Positions 33,401 to 43,512 of a stretch of DNA of 64,000 nucleotides are shown piece after piece. The position numbers and the translations under genes were made by a program. The notes beneath the pieces were generated by a model. That model saw nothing but the letters and a program-made list of their open reading frames with translations. It did no database searches and was not told where the DNA came from. Origin of the DNA: Pseudoips prasinana (lineage: Eukaryota > Arthropoda > Insecta > Lepidoptera > Nolidae); assembly GCA_951640165.1 (NCBI GenBank), contig OX621258.1, positions 2,255,501-2,319,500 of the forward strand, read 5' to 3'. Numbering within the stretch: position 1 is the first letter of the stretch; every line of letters begins with the position of its first letter.

Positions 33401-36400
33401 TCCGTAACAAAATGGAAGAAGTCAAACGTAAGAACGACGCCCTCCACTCAGAAATAGCTCGCCTCAACAACAAGCTCGAAGAGGCGCTGGCCGGGCTGCA
33501 AGCCGCCACCCGGCTTGGTGACCAGGTCGAGACCAAAACTGCACAGATCAATGATCTGAAGGACCAAGGTAAGAGAGAGACTTATATAATAATATTTTTT
33601 TGTTAATAATATATTCACTTATAACATATAGATAACAATATATAATACCGACATGAAACCAACGACAAATTATAATATAATATTTGAATTTCGTGTCAAT
33701 TTCAAATGTAATAAATTAGTGTATATGAGACATATTATTGTATTATCATTATTTTGTAGTAGATTTTGTTTGAAGTTGCTGTTTCAATGCTTTAACCTTT
33801 TACCAAGCAGAAGGTATGTTTCTAATTTATTGGTTTCGAACTTTATTACAAGGCACTAGAGTACAAAATATGGTGGCAACTATATAGAAGTCGTCCCAAG
33901 GGAATATCTTACAGAGAACCGGGAGCAGTGTCTCTCTGTGTACTATGATCATATTCTGCGATCGCCAACCCGTCTGATTAGTCCGATTATGGCATATCCC
34001 TCCAAATGGTGGAAACAACTCCGTTTTAAATTGAGTACCTTCTTTGTTTTTATGTTTATCTACCGTCACAAAATATCTAATAAACATATGTTGAAAAAGA
34101 AATAGTTTACTATTGAGGGGCTGTTGCTTTAATTTGAATACAAAGAAAGTTTTATTAATCTTTTGAGCGCCACAGTCATCTATAGATGAACATACAAAAT
34201 GTGCCCAGCCACGTCCACAACTGTAGGCTTACCGATTGTTGTGAAACATTTAACAGCCTTATTTAAAAATGCTACTTAAATTTAAGCAGGCCGCTTAACC
34301 ATGGTTTATCAAAATTTTCTTTTAAAAACACGATTTATCTTTGACCCGCGGTTAAGCCATGTCAAAATTTAAACCACTTCGGCTCCTGGTTTAAACCTTG
34401 TTCAAATATGGCGGATTTTATTAGCACCAGTTGACGTTTTGTTTGACGTTTGTTTGTTGAATGGGGGTTTTATAGAAGTTATTAGATGTTTTAATTTTTA
34501 AATAAAGTATTTATTTAAAAATTAAATTCCATTTGGATTCTTATCACAAACTTCAAAATCCACCGAAGAAAATCAATAGTGCTTGGAAATGCACTGTTTC
34601 CATCATAAATTTATCATTCCATGTCTACCATAGAGGAAAAATCATAAAGTTTTGATTCATAATCCGATTTAGTCGATTAATTTTGGTCAAGGTCAAATGA
34701 CGTTACTTAGCTGAGAAACCTTTAAGTAGGGTTTTTAAATAAAGAAATAGTTGAGCGGGGTTCAAGTGGTTGAGCAGGGTTTAGCTGAGACATGGTTAAG
34801 CGGCGGATCACGGAATTATTTTAAATAAGAGTGTAAATGTCTACAACGTGTTGCTTAAACGTATTAAATGTGATGCCTTTGATACCCTGCGTAATATGTT
34901 AGTATTCATTATGAATGTTGAAGTAGCGAGTAGAACCTTCCTATTCCGCGACCCACTCAAATATCAGCTGGTAATTCTGGGCGTTAGGACCCCAGGTTAT
35001 CAGTTGGTATGCGTGGGGGTCCCGGACCCACGTATTGGACACACTATGTAAGTTGTATGTTCAGTGTGTCGTATTGATTGTGTGTCGTATTGATCGTTTG
35101 TCGTATTGGGCTCGAGCCAGTTACGGGCACGTATCCCCATGATGCACGTACCAGACATTTCCATTCCAAGTATATGTTTTTTCCAAACTAGTGACTTTTT
35201 GGACTCGTGCCTATATCTTGGGGATACATGCAGTGCACGAGTTCCTGCAGTTTATTTACTCGATCACACGTACAGTGTCGTCCCATACATTGAGCACCAG
35301 AGTTTTCGTTCTTAATAGTTTCCGCGAGAGGCGCTGGTGCTCAATGTATGGGAGGAAACTGTACGTGTGATCGAGTAAGTAAACTGCAGGAACTCGTGCT
35401 AGAGGCACTGATGTAATTTGGTTTGGGCCTTGATCGTTTGTCGTATTGACTTATACTTTTGTCTTATTTGTCGTTTTGCGTGTGCATCGTATATGTTTGT
35501 TGATACAAGATATATTTTTTTATTTTAGCTACTTTATTATAGCTAGTTTTTTTTTACAAAAACAATATAATCGTTGTGACGAAACGGAAAAATTATATTC
35601 AATTTAGCGAATCTTTTATACTGTACTCTACTCTTAGATTTGTTCAAGTCGCCCAGTAGGCTCTGGCGTTGTTTATCGATTGTTGTTGAATGAGTACATC
35701 TGGAACGACAGCTTAACTTGCCCTTATAATCGTAATCATTTATTGCTTAAAGTGTTGGTACAGACGCCAGCACATCAAGCTACCCCAATCTGTCAAATTT
35801 CTTTTATAGATTTTCAACTTTATCACTTAAGTATAAGGTTAACTTTCAATTGGGGAAATTTGACAGAATGGGGTAGCTTGATGTGCTGGCGTCTGTACCT
35901 GACAGGTCTTGGTAAAATATTATAACTCCAAACACTTAGTCATAAATAGATAAATAAATAAAAATAAAAATTGTTTATTTTCACACAAAACAAATAATTT
36001 AATAAGTTGTAGTTCCTGATTCCCAAACTAAGTAAACTTGTATCTTAGTCATTAGATTGACATGCAATTTTACATTGGTTATAACAATCATTTAAAGTTT
36101 AATAAATTACATTATTTTGATAAAATACATCACAAGCATTATTAAATAAAGTAAAGTCAACAATATAATAATAATAATTTCTAATATGAGTTAAATTACG
36201 AATAAATAAAAATCAAAAATATAGGACATCAGATCTAATTCAAAGTCAATAAAAAATTATCTGTCGCAATCAAAATTTAAAATGTCAAAAGTTAAAATTG
36301 TTAAAATGTAAAAAAAAATCCTCCTAAACACGGAGCCGCTCATGATTTGAACTGGATACTTACTTTCGTTGATCGTTTTCGAATCGGTTAGAGCAACTAG

Positions 36401-39400
36401 TAATGAGCGCGTTAAAATTATTGCCATAAAAAATAGTTAAATCCCCTAAAATTTTTAAATATTTTGTAGCTTTGTTTTTCTGTATAATGTTGCTGCTTCA
36501 TGGAACATTTAACTATTACCTATATGACACTTCGTTCTTACAGTTTACTTAGTTCTGATATGTGCCAATTTCGTGATCTCTATTGTCTACACAATAAGGA
36601 TCATAAAACTAAATTTCCAATAAATGCTGATAGCCTAGTATCGTTTAGGAATATGTGCCTAAAACCTTCAGATAGAAGAACTTAAAAATGTACCTTACAT
36701 TACGCTATGAATCAAAATAAAAGTATCTAACGAAATCACTTGGAGCTTAAATGCCTTCAGATTCCAAACTTGTTTGCATAAGCATCTGAAAAAGTACAAA
36801 TTTATTTATTTAACCTGTTTTTATTTTTATTTTTGACACGAAATGCTTAGCAATATCAGCAGGATCTTAAACATCAAGATCAACGCTTGCCGACTTTGAT
36901 TTAATCTCATTTGGTAACTGTGAGGCTTTCGAACGCCGGGCGCTGTCACTGTCAGGTTACTATGGCAGCTGTCACTTTGGCAACTGTCATTACTGTCGGA
37001 TTACAGGCCCGCGCGATACTCAGATTACCATATGGGGTTTGATTGAAGGTAGGCTTATCAACGTGACGTCCTGTGTTTTATTTGCGCTTATTTTTTTTGT
37101 ACTGTTGTGATTTTTTTGGGATCGGAACTTGGTCATTTTAATTTACATCATGTCAATCAAATAAGATCCTTATTAATAAATTATTTAGAGTTCATTATTT
37201 AAAACGGCCAAGGCTCGACCCCAAATGCATTGTTTTTCATGCACTAAGTTGTCGTCTTGCAGCACATTTCTGTTGTTCGAGTGTTTTGTTATTTGTATTT
37301 GTTTTTACTCGTTTTGGATACTACAACGATATTAAGAAAATATAAAACAAGCGTAGTTTCCTATCCTTCAATGTAAAATATTAAACTAACAAAATATATG
37401 CAAATATTAATCTTCAAATCTGCCGATGTGGCTCCGGGTTTACTCAATAAAGTCTCCAAAGTCTTGACATCTCAGATATAAATTAGTAAAGATGCAAGCA
37501 ATTGTAAACTAGTTTCTCAGGTAAAAAAATACAAGATGTCCTGACAACATCAAAGTTTCTGTGGAAGTAACATTATATCATGATATTAGATGGATTTTGG
37601 ATCCATTGTTATTTCTCGTTTATTTTATTTGATGTGTCCAAAACGGGTTATTTATTTTTTATTGTGGATGTTCCTTCAGTAGAAGACTAGACATTAGAAG
37701 ATTCGTCTAAAGCCACATTGTCTCTGAGTATTACTTCAGGTACTGGTGTAATTGATAAAAATGGGAGACGGAAGTCGCTTGCGCTTTGTTTATCACCATT
37801 TTATTTCACTATAATATTAGAGAACGAAACATTATTACTAGATATTATCATTTCCAAAAAATATAATTTGGTAATTTATGTGTAATATTTATAGAGAAAA
37901 TATCACAATAACATAACGTTGACAAATTGTTAAAAGCGTTGAATAAACCGTTTAAAATTTTTAATTGGAAGTATATACGTTTTTTTTTATCTAAACGAAT
38001 TGTTATTTATTTGGATGATGTGTTTGTTGGTAGTTATACTTGCAAGTAATATGTGTTTGTATGTTTTTTGTGATATTTTTTTGTGTTCATCCTGATATTC
38101 AGTGAGATTTGTAAAGCTCTTGTAAGAGCTAGCGTTATAGCGATGACTTGACTCCCACCCAGTGACTGAATAATACTTGGAGGTCGTGTGCGCATGTCAC
38201 CGTGCGTCGTTTGAAGACTTGCTATGTGCATGGTAAGAGTAGTCTATAGTTTGATTTCTGTTTTTTATTAAATGCGTTTTATAGTTTTAGTAGCGATGTG
38301 TATTTAATTGTAACTATTTAAATCCTAAAGATAATGTGAATTCTTCGTTCTCTGATAATATCTTCTACAAGAATATTATATTTTACGTTTTCTCTCGTTC
38401 CTTGTGAAAATTAGACTTTACTGCGTCTTATAAAGTTTAATTGTTTTAAATATAAACACATACCGGCATGGGCAATATAAATAATGTGCAATTATTGGCA
38501 ATAATATGCTCCTATTTCAAAACAAAGCTGACCAAACGCGTATGTGCGCCTTTAATTTTATAGACGGACAAAAATTTTCATTACGGCTGACTCAAGCTGT
38601 TATTCTACAGCAAAATTTCTATAAGGATTACGTACAGATATTGTGTCGTGAATCGTTGTGTCCTCTTTCACGTGTATTTTGACAATATTGATCCCGAATA
38701 TCTATGTGGATACCGTCTATAATATTGATTTCACTCTTGACATTGTCAAAATTGTGCGTGCATTACATGGAATTAGAACTTTAATAAATATCAATTCCAT
38801 TAATTATTATGTTTTTTGTTTGAACATTTTTGCATTATGATGATGGTATTTGAAGCTTTTGATAATTCCGCCAAGTAATTTATCAATTGATGAGTCGAAT
38901 AATGACTAAATCATACTGATAGTTGGCGCTAACATCTCCGTTTCGACATCCTAAAAGAAATCACCAGGCTTGCATTTGAGACCCTTGCATTGGCAGACCA
39001 TTCGCCAACTCATGGCGAAGCATCGCGGTCTTTCATCATATCAGCCGAAAGACGTCATCTGCTGGTCAAAGGCCTCCCCCAAAGATCTCCACAATTGCCG
39101 GTCTTGCGCTATCCGCATCCAGCGATTTCCAGCGACCCGCACAAGATCATCGGTCCATCTTGTAGGGGGCCTGCCCACGCTGCGTCTTCCGGTTCGTGGT
39201 TGCCACTCGCGAACCGTTCTGCCCCAGCGGCCGTCGGCTCTACGAGCTATGTGCCCTGCCCACTGCCACTTCAGCTTGGCAATTCTTACGGCTATGTCGG
39301 TTACTTTGGTTCGCCTGCGGATCTCAACATTTCTGATTCGATCTCGCAGGGAAACTCCAAGCATAGCCCTTTCCATTGCTCTTTGGGTGACCTTAAGCCG

Positions 39401-41987
39401 CCTGATAAGGCCCATAGTGCGCTCACTATGGGCCTTATCAGGCGGCTCAAGGTCACACTCTCTGTTCCGTAAGTCGGGGTCTTTAGCGAATATAATTCCG
39501 TCAATTTATTAAAATCAGAATTTTGTATTTATTGTATTTTGTATTATTGTGACCAATAAGTCTGTTATTCAGTGCGCACGTTGCAAACGTCGGTAGCGGC
39601 CGCCGAAGAGAGGTATTACAACGCAATATCCAACCAACAAGACAAGGTGGATAAGAACTTGGTCAAGAATTTGGTCATCAACTACACGCTGACTGCTGCT
39701 AACAGTACCAACAAGTGAGTTCTAGTTGTTTTTTTTATATTAGAGGGCGACAAACGAGCAAGTGGGTCACTGGATGGTAAGTGATCACCGCCGCCCATGG
39801 ACACTCGCAATAGCAGAGGAGTTGCGGGTGCGTTGCCGGCCTATAAGAGTCAGCAAACAAGTGTTGCTGACCCTTCCCCTCACCCGGATAAGCTCTGGCG
39901 ATTTACAAACTTACTTCCAAATTCTAATTCATTTATTCCATAAAAATATTACATTAGTGTGGAATTGTCAATATTTTTTTACCCTACCGTGCAGCGCATG
40001 ACGTGGCAGCTACTGAGAAACACTGCCAGATAACTCGGTAGGAATTTTTTTTTAAATATTTATTTCTTACATAAAATTACATTGTATTTAAATGTGTTAA
40101 TTTAGAGTGACTGAATCCCTAAGCTGTTTTGTTACTTAAATAATCAGAAGTTTTGTAGTAAGCCCTGCTACACAATTTGGCTTTTATAATTCTTTTAAAC
40201 TTATCCGTAGACATTTCTCGGATATCACTGGGAACTCACACGCAGAATCACAACATTAAAATTATTAATGTTATTATTAAGGAATGTCTTCTGTAAGGTG
40301 GAGGTAGTTCTTAAATCGGACTGCTGTTCGAAAAATAAACCATATATTTTTATAGATGTCAGTTAAATCGTATGTTAGATGCTTTTAATAGGTTTTTTAA
40401 CAACCGACTCCTGATGTATGTGTTATCAGTTTAGAGTGTAGTATAGTGAGTTTAAAGTACAATATTCCCTCCCAGGACGCAAGTGCTCCGCGTGCTGTCC
40501 ACGGTGCTGGACTTCAACCAGTCGGAGTGCGAGCGGCTGGGCCTGGCGCGCGCGGGGGGGGCGGCGGGCGCGGGGGCGGGCGCCGACAGCCTGGCCGCCG
40601 AGTTCGTCAGGTTCCTGCAGAACGAGTCGCGGCCGCGCCCCAGCCTGCCCGACATGATGACCCTGGCGCAGGGCTCCAGCCGCAGCGCCACGCCTAGCTC
40701 CAGGAAAAACTCCGTTATAGGTAAGTTGGCAAACATGGCACACTCATGTTAGCTCATACCAGAATATTCATCATCATCATCAGCTGAATGACGTCCACTG
40801 CTGGAAAAAGGCCTACCCCAAAGACAATTGCTGGTAGCATAACATTACTGTCATGTATCTAAACAACCAAACTGACATAGATTCCAAGATTAATTTTTGC
40901 CATCGTACGATGAATGTGCCGAATTCACCTCCTCACTCGGCGCTTCACCGAATGGCGCCGCATGTTGCTATGTTAAGCATGAGGACGAACTCTGTGTCAA
41001 TAGCTATAAATGATGCTTACATACGACTGTATATGTAATAGAATATAAAGACAAACTAGCCAAGTCAAACTTTAGTCAGCAAAACTAAAAAATCATTTTA
41101 GAAAATTGATATTGTTTTATAACCATCCTACTCATATTACTGACTGCCTGATACAAGTTTCAAGACACATATTAAACATGTACGGTGATCAACGCAATCG
41201 AAAGCTTTAGAGAGATCACAGAATACTCCTAGCGCATGGTGTGAATCCTCCAAAGCCTCCAATATAGACTTCATTATAGGTACACCCCGCATCTTGATCG
41301 AGCAGCCCCTTGCAAACCCAAACTGCTTGTTTCTACAACGGGATAAATGGAGAATAACACAAACGAGTGCCAAGCACTTAAATTATGGATGAATAGAGGA
41401 TAGACACTATCACTTTTTTTTTTTTTTACAATGTCACACAGATCATCCTAGCCCCAAACTAAGCAAAGCTTGTACTATGGGTACCAGGCGACGATATACA
41501 TACTTATATAGATAGATAAATACTTAAATACATAGAAAACATCCATGACTCAGAAACAAATATTCGTGCTCATCACACAATTGCACTTACCGGGATTCGA
41601 ACCCAGGACCACCAGCTTCGTAGGCAGGAGCACTACCAACTAGTCTACGGTACTTATGCAGCAATTGATATATTTGTGTGATGTATCTTGCGTAGTTACA
41701 TCAAACAAAGCTTAGTTGCGTATTAACAGGTTTAATCTCCGTTAAAATATATATATTTTGTTACAGGTCCACCACCTAATGTCGCCCGATCTACGCACAG
41801 TCGTAACCCGTCCACCGGCTCCAACAACCTCCTGTTCCAAAACATTGACAACCTGGACACCGCGTCCCAGCGCTCGCGAGACTCCGACCGAGAGCCGAAG
41901 GTAGTGTCCCCGAGTCTCGACACCGGTGTCAACCAGACCAGGAACACTGAGGGAGCAATATTGAAATCTGTACTCAAAGATATGTGA
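27323..41987 (+). CDS. Gmap: Golgin GMAP-210 / TRIP11 orthologue (5' end missing)
   Basis: Seven exons, joined 27323-30484, 30993-31177, 32262-32425, 33365-33568, 39573-39714, 40476-40720 and 41767-41987, give 1,440 codons and a TGA. GMAP-210 is a long coiled-coil tether on the cis-Golgi: its N terminus captures small vesicles by an ALPS helix and its C terminus binds ARF1-GTP by a GRAB domain. Residues 1-1240 are heptad-rich coiled coil; KVDKNLVKNLVINY at about 1263-1276 and TQVLRVLSTVLDFN to about 1309 form the GRAB domain; the tail repeats the family's SLAAEFVRFLQNES (about 1324-1337) and final ILKSVLKDM. The order of RELERLRRHLMETEENYTQE, SLTNLQVVLEQFQL and the GRAB domain matches vertebrate TRIP11 (about 1,980 aa) and Drosophila Gmap (about 1,400 aa). 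All six junctions are GT/AG with compatible phases. The start codon and ALPS exon were not found. Confidence 0.93.
30993..31177 (+). CDS. Gmap: GMAP-210 exon b
   Basis: Enters in phase 0 after TCTTCAACAG and leaves with two bases (AG/GTGAGC) that complete Ser with exon c. Encodes LSEQDQNSTRELERLRRHLM, ETEENYTQELMASEQKLTEC and more coiled coil; the ELERLR-H-L-E-EDSYT pattern is one of the best conserved TRIP11 segments. Confidence 0.93.
31281..31702. mobile_element. MITE family E, copy 1 (TA target duplication), intronic
   Basis: Ends CAGGCTGGCCGAGGAGTT and complement CTCCTCGGCCACCCTG, flanked by TA at 31279-31280 and 31703-31704. Long inner arms (GAATCACCCCCATGTATGTT and complement, about 90 bp). 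Second copy at 45721-46165. No coding capacity. Confidence 0.85.
31776..32017. mobile_element. MITE family D, copy 1, intronic
   Basis: GGGTCTCTACCGGCTAAGTC and its near complement enclose a nearly palindromic 242-bp element; arms exceed 90 bp (ATTTCTTAAATGGCGTTCAA). Second copy at 57829-58034. Confidence 0.85.
32262..32425 (+). CDS. Gmap: GMAP-210 exon c
   Basis: Enters after TTTAATTTCCAG, completing Ser, and leaves with one base at CTAG/GTAGGT that starts Asp of exon d. Encodes IRANQEVETLRNQIKLLEKQ and NKSIASLTNLQVVLEQFQL, matching the vertebrate S-L-A-N-L-Q-M-V-L-E-H-F-Q motif. An alternative donor four bases on (TAG/GTAAAT) would break the frame, so it was not chosen. Confidence 0.93.
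32550..32765 (+). mobile_element. RTE-derived short element, intronic
   Basis: GGGGGCGTAGAAATCGACCCG-type body, CGAT CGCCAGGCCGTCTGC, and end TTTTGTCCAGCAGTGGACGT. Confidence 0.7.
32865..33035 (+). mobile_element. tRNA-derived SINE (family S1), fragment
   Basis: GTGCGTCGGAGAGCATTCGG, ATGGCTAGTCCATCCATAG and AAACCGCCGTGGCCGAAA, then AGGAGGAGACATTATTA: the body and tail with an internal deletion. Confidence 0.6.
33058..33312 (+). mobile_element. RTE-derived short element, intronic
   Basis: TGACGGGATAGAATATCGCC, AACGGGCAGCAGCGTCTC, GATCGCCAACCCGTCTACC, end TTTGTCCAGCAATGGACTTC and ATGATGATGATG tail: one of the most complete copies. It lies about 50 bp before exon d. Confidence 0.75.
33365..33568 (+). 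CDS. Gmap: GMAP-210 exon d
   Basis: Enters after CAATTCACAG and leaves with one base at CAAG/GTAAGA. Encodes KDREIHNATEKIRNKMEEVK and LEEALAGLQAATRLGDQVET, then KTAQINDLKDQ, the last coiled-coil segment before the GRAB domain, matching the vertebrate L-D-x-A-S-R-L-T-E-Q-L-D region. Confidence 0.92.
33848..34015 (+). mobile_element. RTE-derived short element, fragment
   Basis: GAAGTCGTCCCAAGGGAATA, GGAGCAGTGTCTCTCTGTGT, GATCGCCAACCCGTCTGAT and CCGATTATGGCATATCCCTC. The usual 3' end is missing. Confidence 0.6.
34016..35233. other. Intronic sequence, nothing recognised
   Basis: Part of the 6-kb intron between exons d and e. No exon or assignable element. A GC-richer patch at 34960-35040 has no open frame of note. 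Confidence 0.5.
35234..35399. repeat. Long inverted repeat in the GMAP-210 intron
   Basis: GCACGAGTTCCTGCAGTTTA at 35234 faces its near-perfect complement ending at 35399; arms are about 65 bp, with a loop of about 36 bases (35299-35334). The arms include CGATCACACGTACAGT and CATACATTGAGCACCA. Possibly a MITE; no target duplication was seen. Confidence 0.75.
35761..35895. mobile_element. MITE family B, copy 4 (TA target duplication)
   Basis: Intact ends CAGACGCCAGCACATCAAGC and complement, flanked by TA at 35759-35760 and 35896-35897. Confidence 0.9.
35896..39035. other. Intronic sequence, no exon recognised
   Basis: AT-rich. 35940-36060 resembles a LINE A/T-rich 3' tail. A patch at 36890-37080 is GC-richer and repeats CTGTCA words (GTCACTGTCAGGTTAC), without coding signal. 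No gene on either strand. Confidence 0.5.
39036..39475 (-). pseudogene. RTE retrotransposon 3' fragment with internal hairpin, intronic
   Basis: Antisense to the GMAP-210 gene. The minus-strand frame 39415-39041 reads MGLIRRLKVTQRAMERAMLG, AKLKWQWAGHIARRADGRWG and GRPPTRWTDDLVRVAGNRWM, closely matching the C-terminal 124 residues of the RTE at 22455. Upstream of it (39387-39456) a 33-bp stretch is duplicated in inverted order, replacing about a dozen bases of the normal element. Reverse-transcriptase catalytic motifs are absent. Confidence 0.85.
39387..39456. repeat. 33-bp inverted duplication inside RTE fragment
   Basis: Left arm 39387-39419 and right arm 39424-39456 are complementary with one mismatch across a 4-base loop CGCT. 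Both contain GCCGCCTGATAAGGCCCAT or its complement. The RTE copy at 22455 has this segment only once. Confidence 0.9.
39573..39714 (+). CDS. Gmap: GMAP-210 exon e: GRAB domain start
   Basis: Enters after CTGTTATTCAG, completing Val, and leaves with AA at AACAA/GTGAGT, completing Lys with exon f. Encodes VRTLQTSVAAAEERYYNAIS, NQQDKVDKNLVKNLVINYTL and TAANSTNK. KVDKNLVKNL is the conserved opening of the GRAB domain, which binds ARF1-GTP. Confidence 0.94.
39735..39870 (+). repeat. Dispersed lepidopteran repeat, intronic
   Basis: GACAAACGAGCAAGTGGGTC, GATGGTAAGTGATCACCGCC, GCCCATGGACACTCGCAA and GGTGCGTTGCCGGCCT, a repeat very common in Lepidoptera from memory. Also at 42508-42570 and, reversed and split, at 62390-62890. 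Confidence 0.75.
39951..40215 (-). mobile_element. LINE 3' end, intronic
   Basis: TGTGGAATTGTCAATATTTT, TACCGTGCAGCGCATGACGT, GGCAGCTACTGAGAAACACT, CCTGCTACACAATTTGGC: shared with 42945-43240 and with 58225-58665, where the coding end of a LINE is attached. Confidence 0.65.
40476..40720 (+). CDS. Gmap: GMAP-210 exon f: GRAB domain end and linker
   Basis: Enters after TATTCCCTCCCAG and leaves with one base at ATAG/GTAAGT. Encodes TQVLRVLSTVLDFNQSECER, LGL, then a Gly/Ala run (ARAGGAAGAGAGAD) and SLAAEFVRFLQNESRPRPSL, PDMMTLAQGSSRSATPSSRK. F-V-x-F-L-x-x-E-S matches the TRIP11 tail. The exon is strikingly GC-rich (40540-40620) in an AT-rich window. Confidence 0.93.
40768..40825 (-). mobile_element. 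RTE-type 3' end, intronic
   Basis: ATCATCATCATCAGCTGAATGACGTCC-type start and CTGGAAAAAGGCCTACCCCA: only the 3' tip remains. Confidence 0.65.
41137..41373 (-). pseudogene. Jockey-type reverse-transcriptase fragment, intronic
   Basis: The minus-strand frame reads NKQFGFARGCSIKMRGVPIM, KSILEALEDSHHALGVFCDL and SKAFDCVDH. QFGF-R-G-S and the catalytic F-C-D-L-S-K-A-F-D-C-V-D-H box identify a jockey/CR1-like LINE reverse transcriptase (palm motif A). Only motifs near A survive; motif C (YxDD) is absent. It lies in the last intron, antisense to the gene. Confidence 0.8.
41432..41655 (-). mobile_element. tRNA-derived SINE (family S3), complete copy
   Basis: Minus-strand head: A-box-like TAGACTAGTTGGTAGTGCTC, anticodon-loop-like CTACGAAGCTGGTGG, B-box GGGTTCGAATCCCGG. 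Tail ends in CTGTGTGACATTGT. Fragments at 48893-49072, 52337 and 55890. Confidence 0.85.
41767..41987 (+). CDS. Gmap: GMAP-210 last exon
   Basis: Enters after ATATTTTGTTACAG, completing Gly, and stops at TGA 41985-41987. Encodes GPPPNVARSTHSRNPSTGSN, a Ser/Arg/Pro-rich low-complexity linker, and the end EGAILKSVLKDM, matching the vertebrate C terminus (G-V-V-L-K-D-L-L-K-Q). A low-complexity tail after the GRAB domain is normal for the family. Confidence 0.92.
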
Positions 41988-42090
41988 TTTTAAAATTCAG
42001 TTTTCCGCTTAAAAATGGAGATATGTAAGTGTAAAATAGGATTATATATGAAATTAAAGTTTTAAAGCATTATTCGCAATATAAAGCGTT
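41988..42090 (+). terminator. GMAP-210 3' untranslated region, likely poly(A) signal
   Basis: ATTAAA at 42053-42058, 66 bases after the stop, is the common variant of the poly(A) signal; TTTAAAGCATT and a T-rich stretch (ATTTTATTTAACTTTTTACT) follow. No better AATAAA occurs until 42355. Confidence 0.5.
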
Positions 42091-42819
42091 AATTTTATTT
42101 AACTTTTTACTAAGATTTACGTTTGCATTGCGAAAAATGCTTTTAAACTATACTTTGGAAGGTTTTAAAATTATATGATTTTCTCATGCAATTGTTAATA
42201 TATCAGTCATCCACCTATCTAGAGAAAAAGTCGATGTATGGCACCGACATCCTCTGAACGAGTGATGTAATAGGCACTCGTAAATTGATCTGCCGGTGTG
42301 TAAAGTGCGAATATCCTGGATTAGTGGAGGGTGCTGGTTCAATCCCCGCCGGAGAAATAAATTGCTGATTTCCCAGTTTTGTGTTTAGGGTTATTTATGT
42401 AACTGATATTATTATGTGAAATGTTTACCAGTTTCATTTGAGCCTCGGTATATTGTGAATATTGTCTTTGAGCCTATCCGTGTCGTGAGCGTCTATTTCT
42501 ATTCTATTCATCTCGACAAACGAGCAAGTGGGTCCCTTGATGGTAATTGATCACCGCGAAGTTCCATCGCGCGTTGTGAAAGGGGGCTAGACACTTTTTG
42601 CAGCTGTGCGGCGCATGTTTCTCTGTCTGTCTCTTTCTCTCTTATAGAAAGCAAGCTAGATATTTTAATTTCTATTTCGGATTGAACAGTGTGGTGTCGC
42701 GACGATTATTTTTGTTGAGTGTATACAGGTTTTTTGTACATAATAAATGATAAGAAATAACTTCGTTCCATCCGGGTGTCCCTTGACACCTTTCAAGTTT
42801 TTTATTATGTAAGCCAATT

Positions 42820-42935
42820 ATCATCATCATGTCAGCCAAAGTACATCCACTGCTGGACAAAAGCCTCCACAAAGAAGGGCCATAATCGCCACGTTTGACA
42901 GTCGGGTTGCGATCGCAGTTTAATGTTCGTAGTTC
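42820..42935 (-). mobile_element. RTE-derived short element, fragment
   Basis: ATCATCATGTCAGCCAAAGT, CATCCACTGCTGGACAAAAG, ATAATCGCCACGTTTGACAG: 3' end and partial body. Confidence 0.65.
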
Positions 42936-42944
42936 AAAGTCAAA

Positions 42945-43240
42945 GTCAAAAATTCTTTATTTTGTAAAAATTTTACATTTATGTGGAATCGTAATATTTT
43001 TTTACCGTACCGTGCAGTGCATGACGTGGCAGCTACTGAGAAACACTGCCAGAAACTCAGTAGGAATCCTTTTTTAAATAAAATATACTTAGATTAATTA
43101 CAATCATGTGTGTTGACTCAGAACAACTCAATCCCATGCACTTTTATCACTTAAATAATCTGATATTTTGTAATATGCCCTGCTACACTATTTGGCTTCA
43201 CAGAAAAAACTTACCACACACAGAAAAGCTTAGCAGCACT
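42945..43240 (-). mobile_element. LINE 3' end
   Basis: Same family as 39951 and 58225 (ACCGTGCAGTGCATGACGTG, CACTGCCAGAAACTCAGTAG, CCCTGCTACACTATTTGGC). Confidence 0.65.
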
Positions 43241-43512
43241 GTACTTCTTTCAGCTTTAATGATATTGATATTTAAAAGGTTCGAATGGAGCTGGTTTATT
43301 TAAGTATGAAGCAATATATAAATTTTGAAATCATAAATATAATCGTCCAGTGGGGTTGGAACCCGCTTCTTCAGGCTAAGGCTGACTATGTATTATGTAA
43401 TCAAGGTCCTATGATTTTAAACAACTTTGTAATAAAATTTCAAGACCCGCTGGAAAATGAAATTATATTTTATAATTTACGGCAAAATATGTTACTACGA
43501 GCATATTTGTAA

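Noticed and set aside
40426..40743. 105- and 94-codon antisense frames over GMAP-210 exon f
   Set aside because: Long antisense frames are expected opposite very GC-rich coding sequence.
27323..41987. Assignment to another golgin (GCC185/GCC2 or golgin-245 with a GRIP domain)
   Set aside because: The C-terminal domain opens KVDKNLVKNL and is followed by a long tail with FVRFLQNES and ILKSVLKDM, as in GMAP-210 GRAB; GRIP golgins end soon after the domain and have a conserved Tyr absent here.
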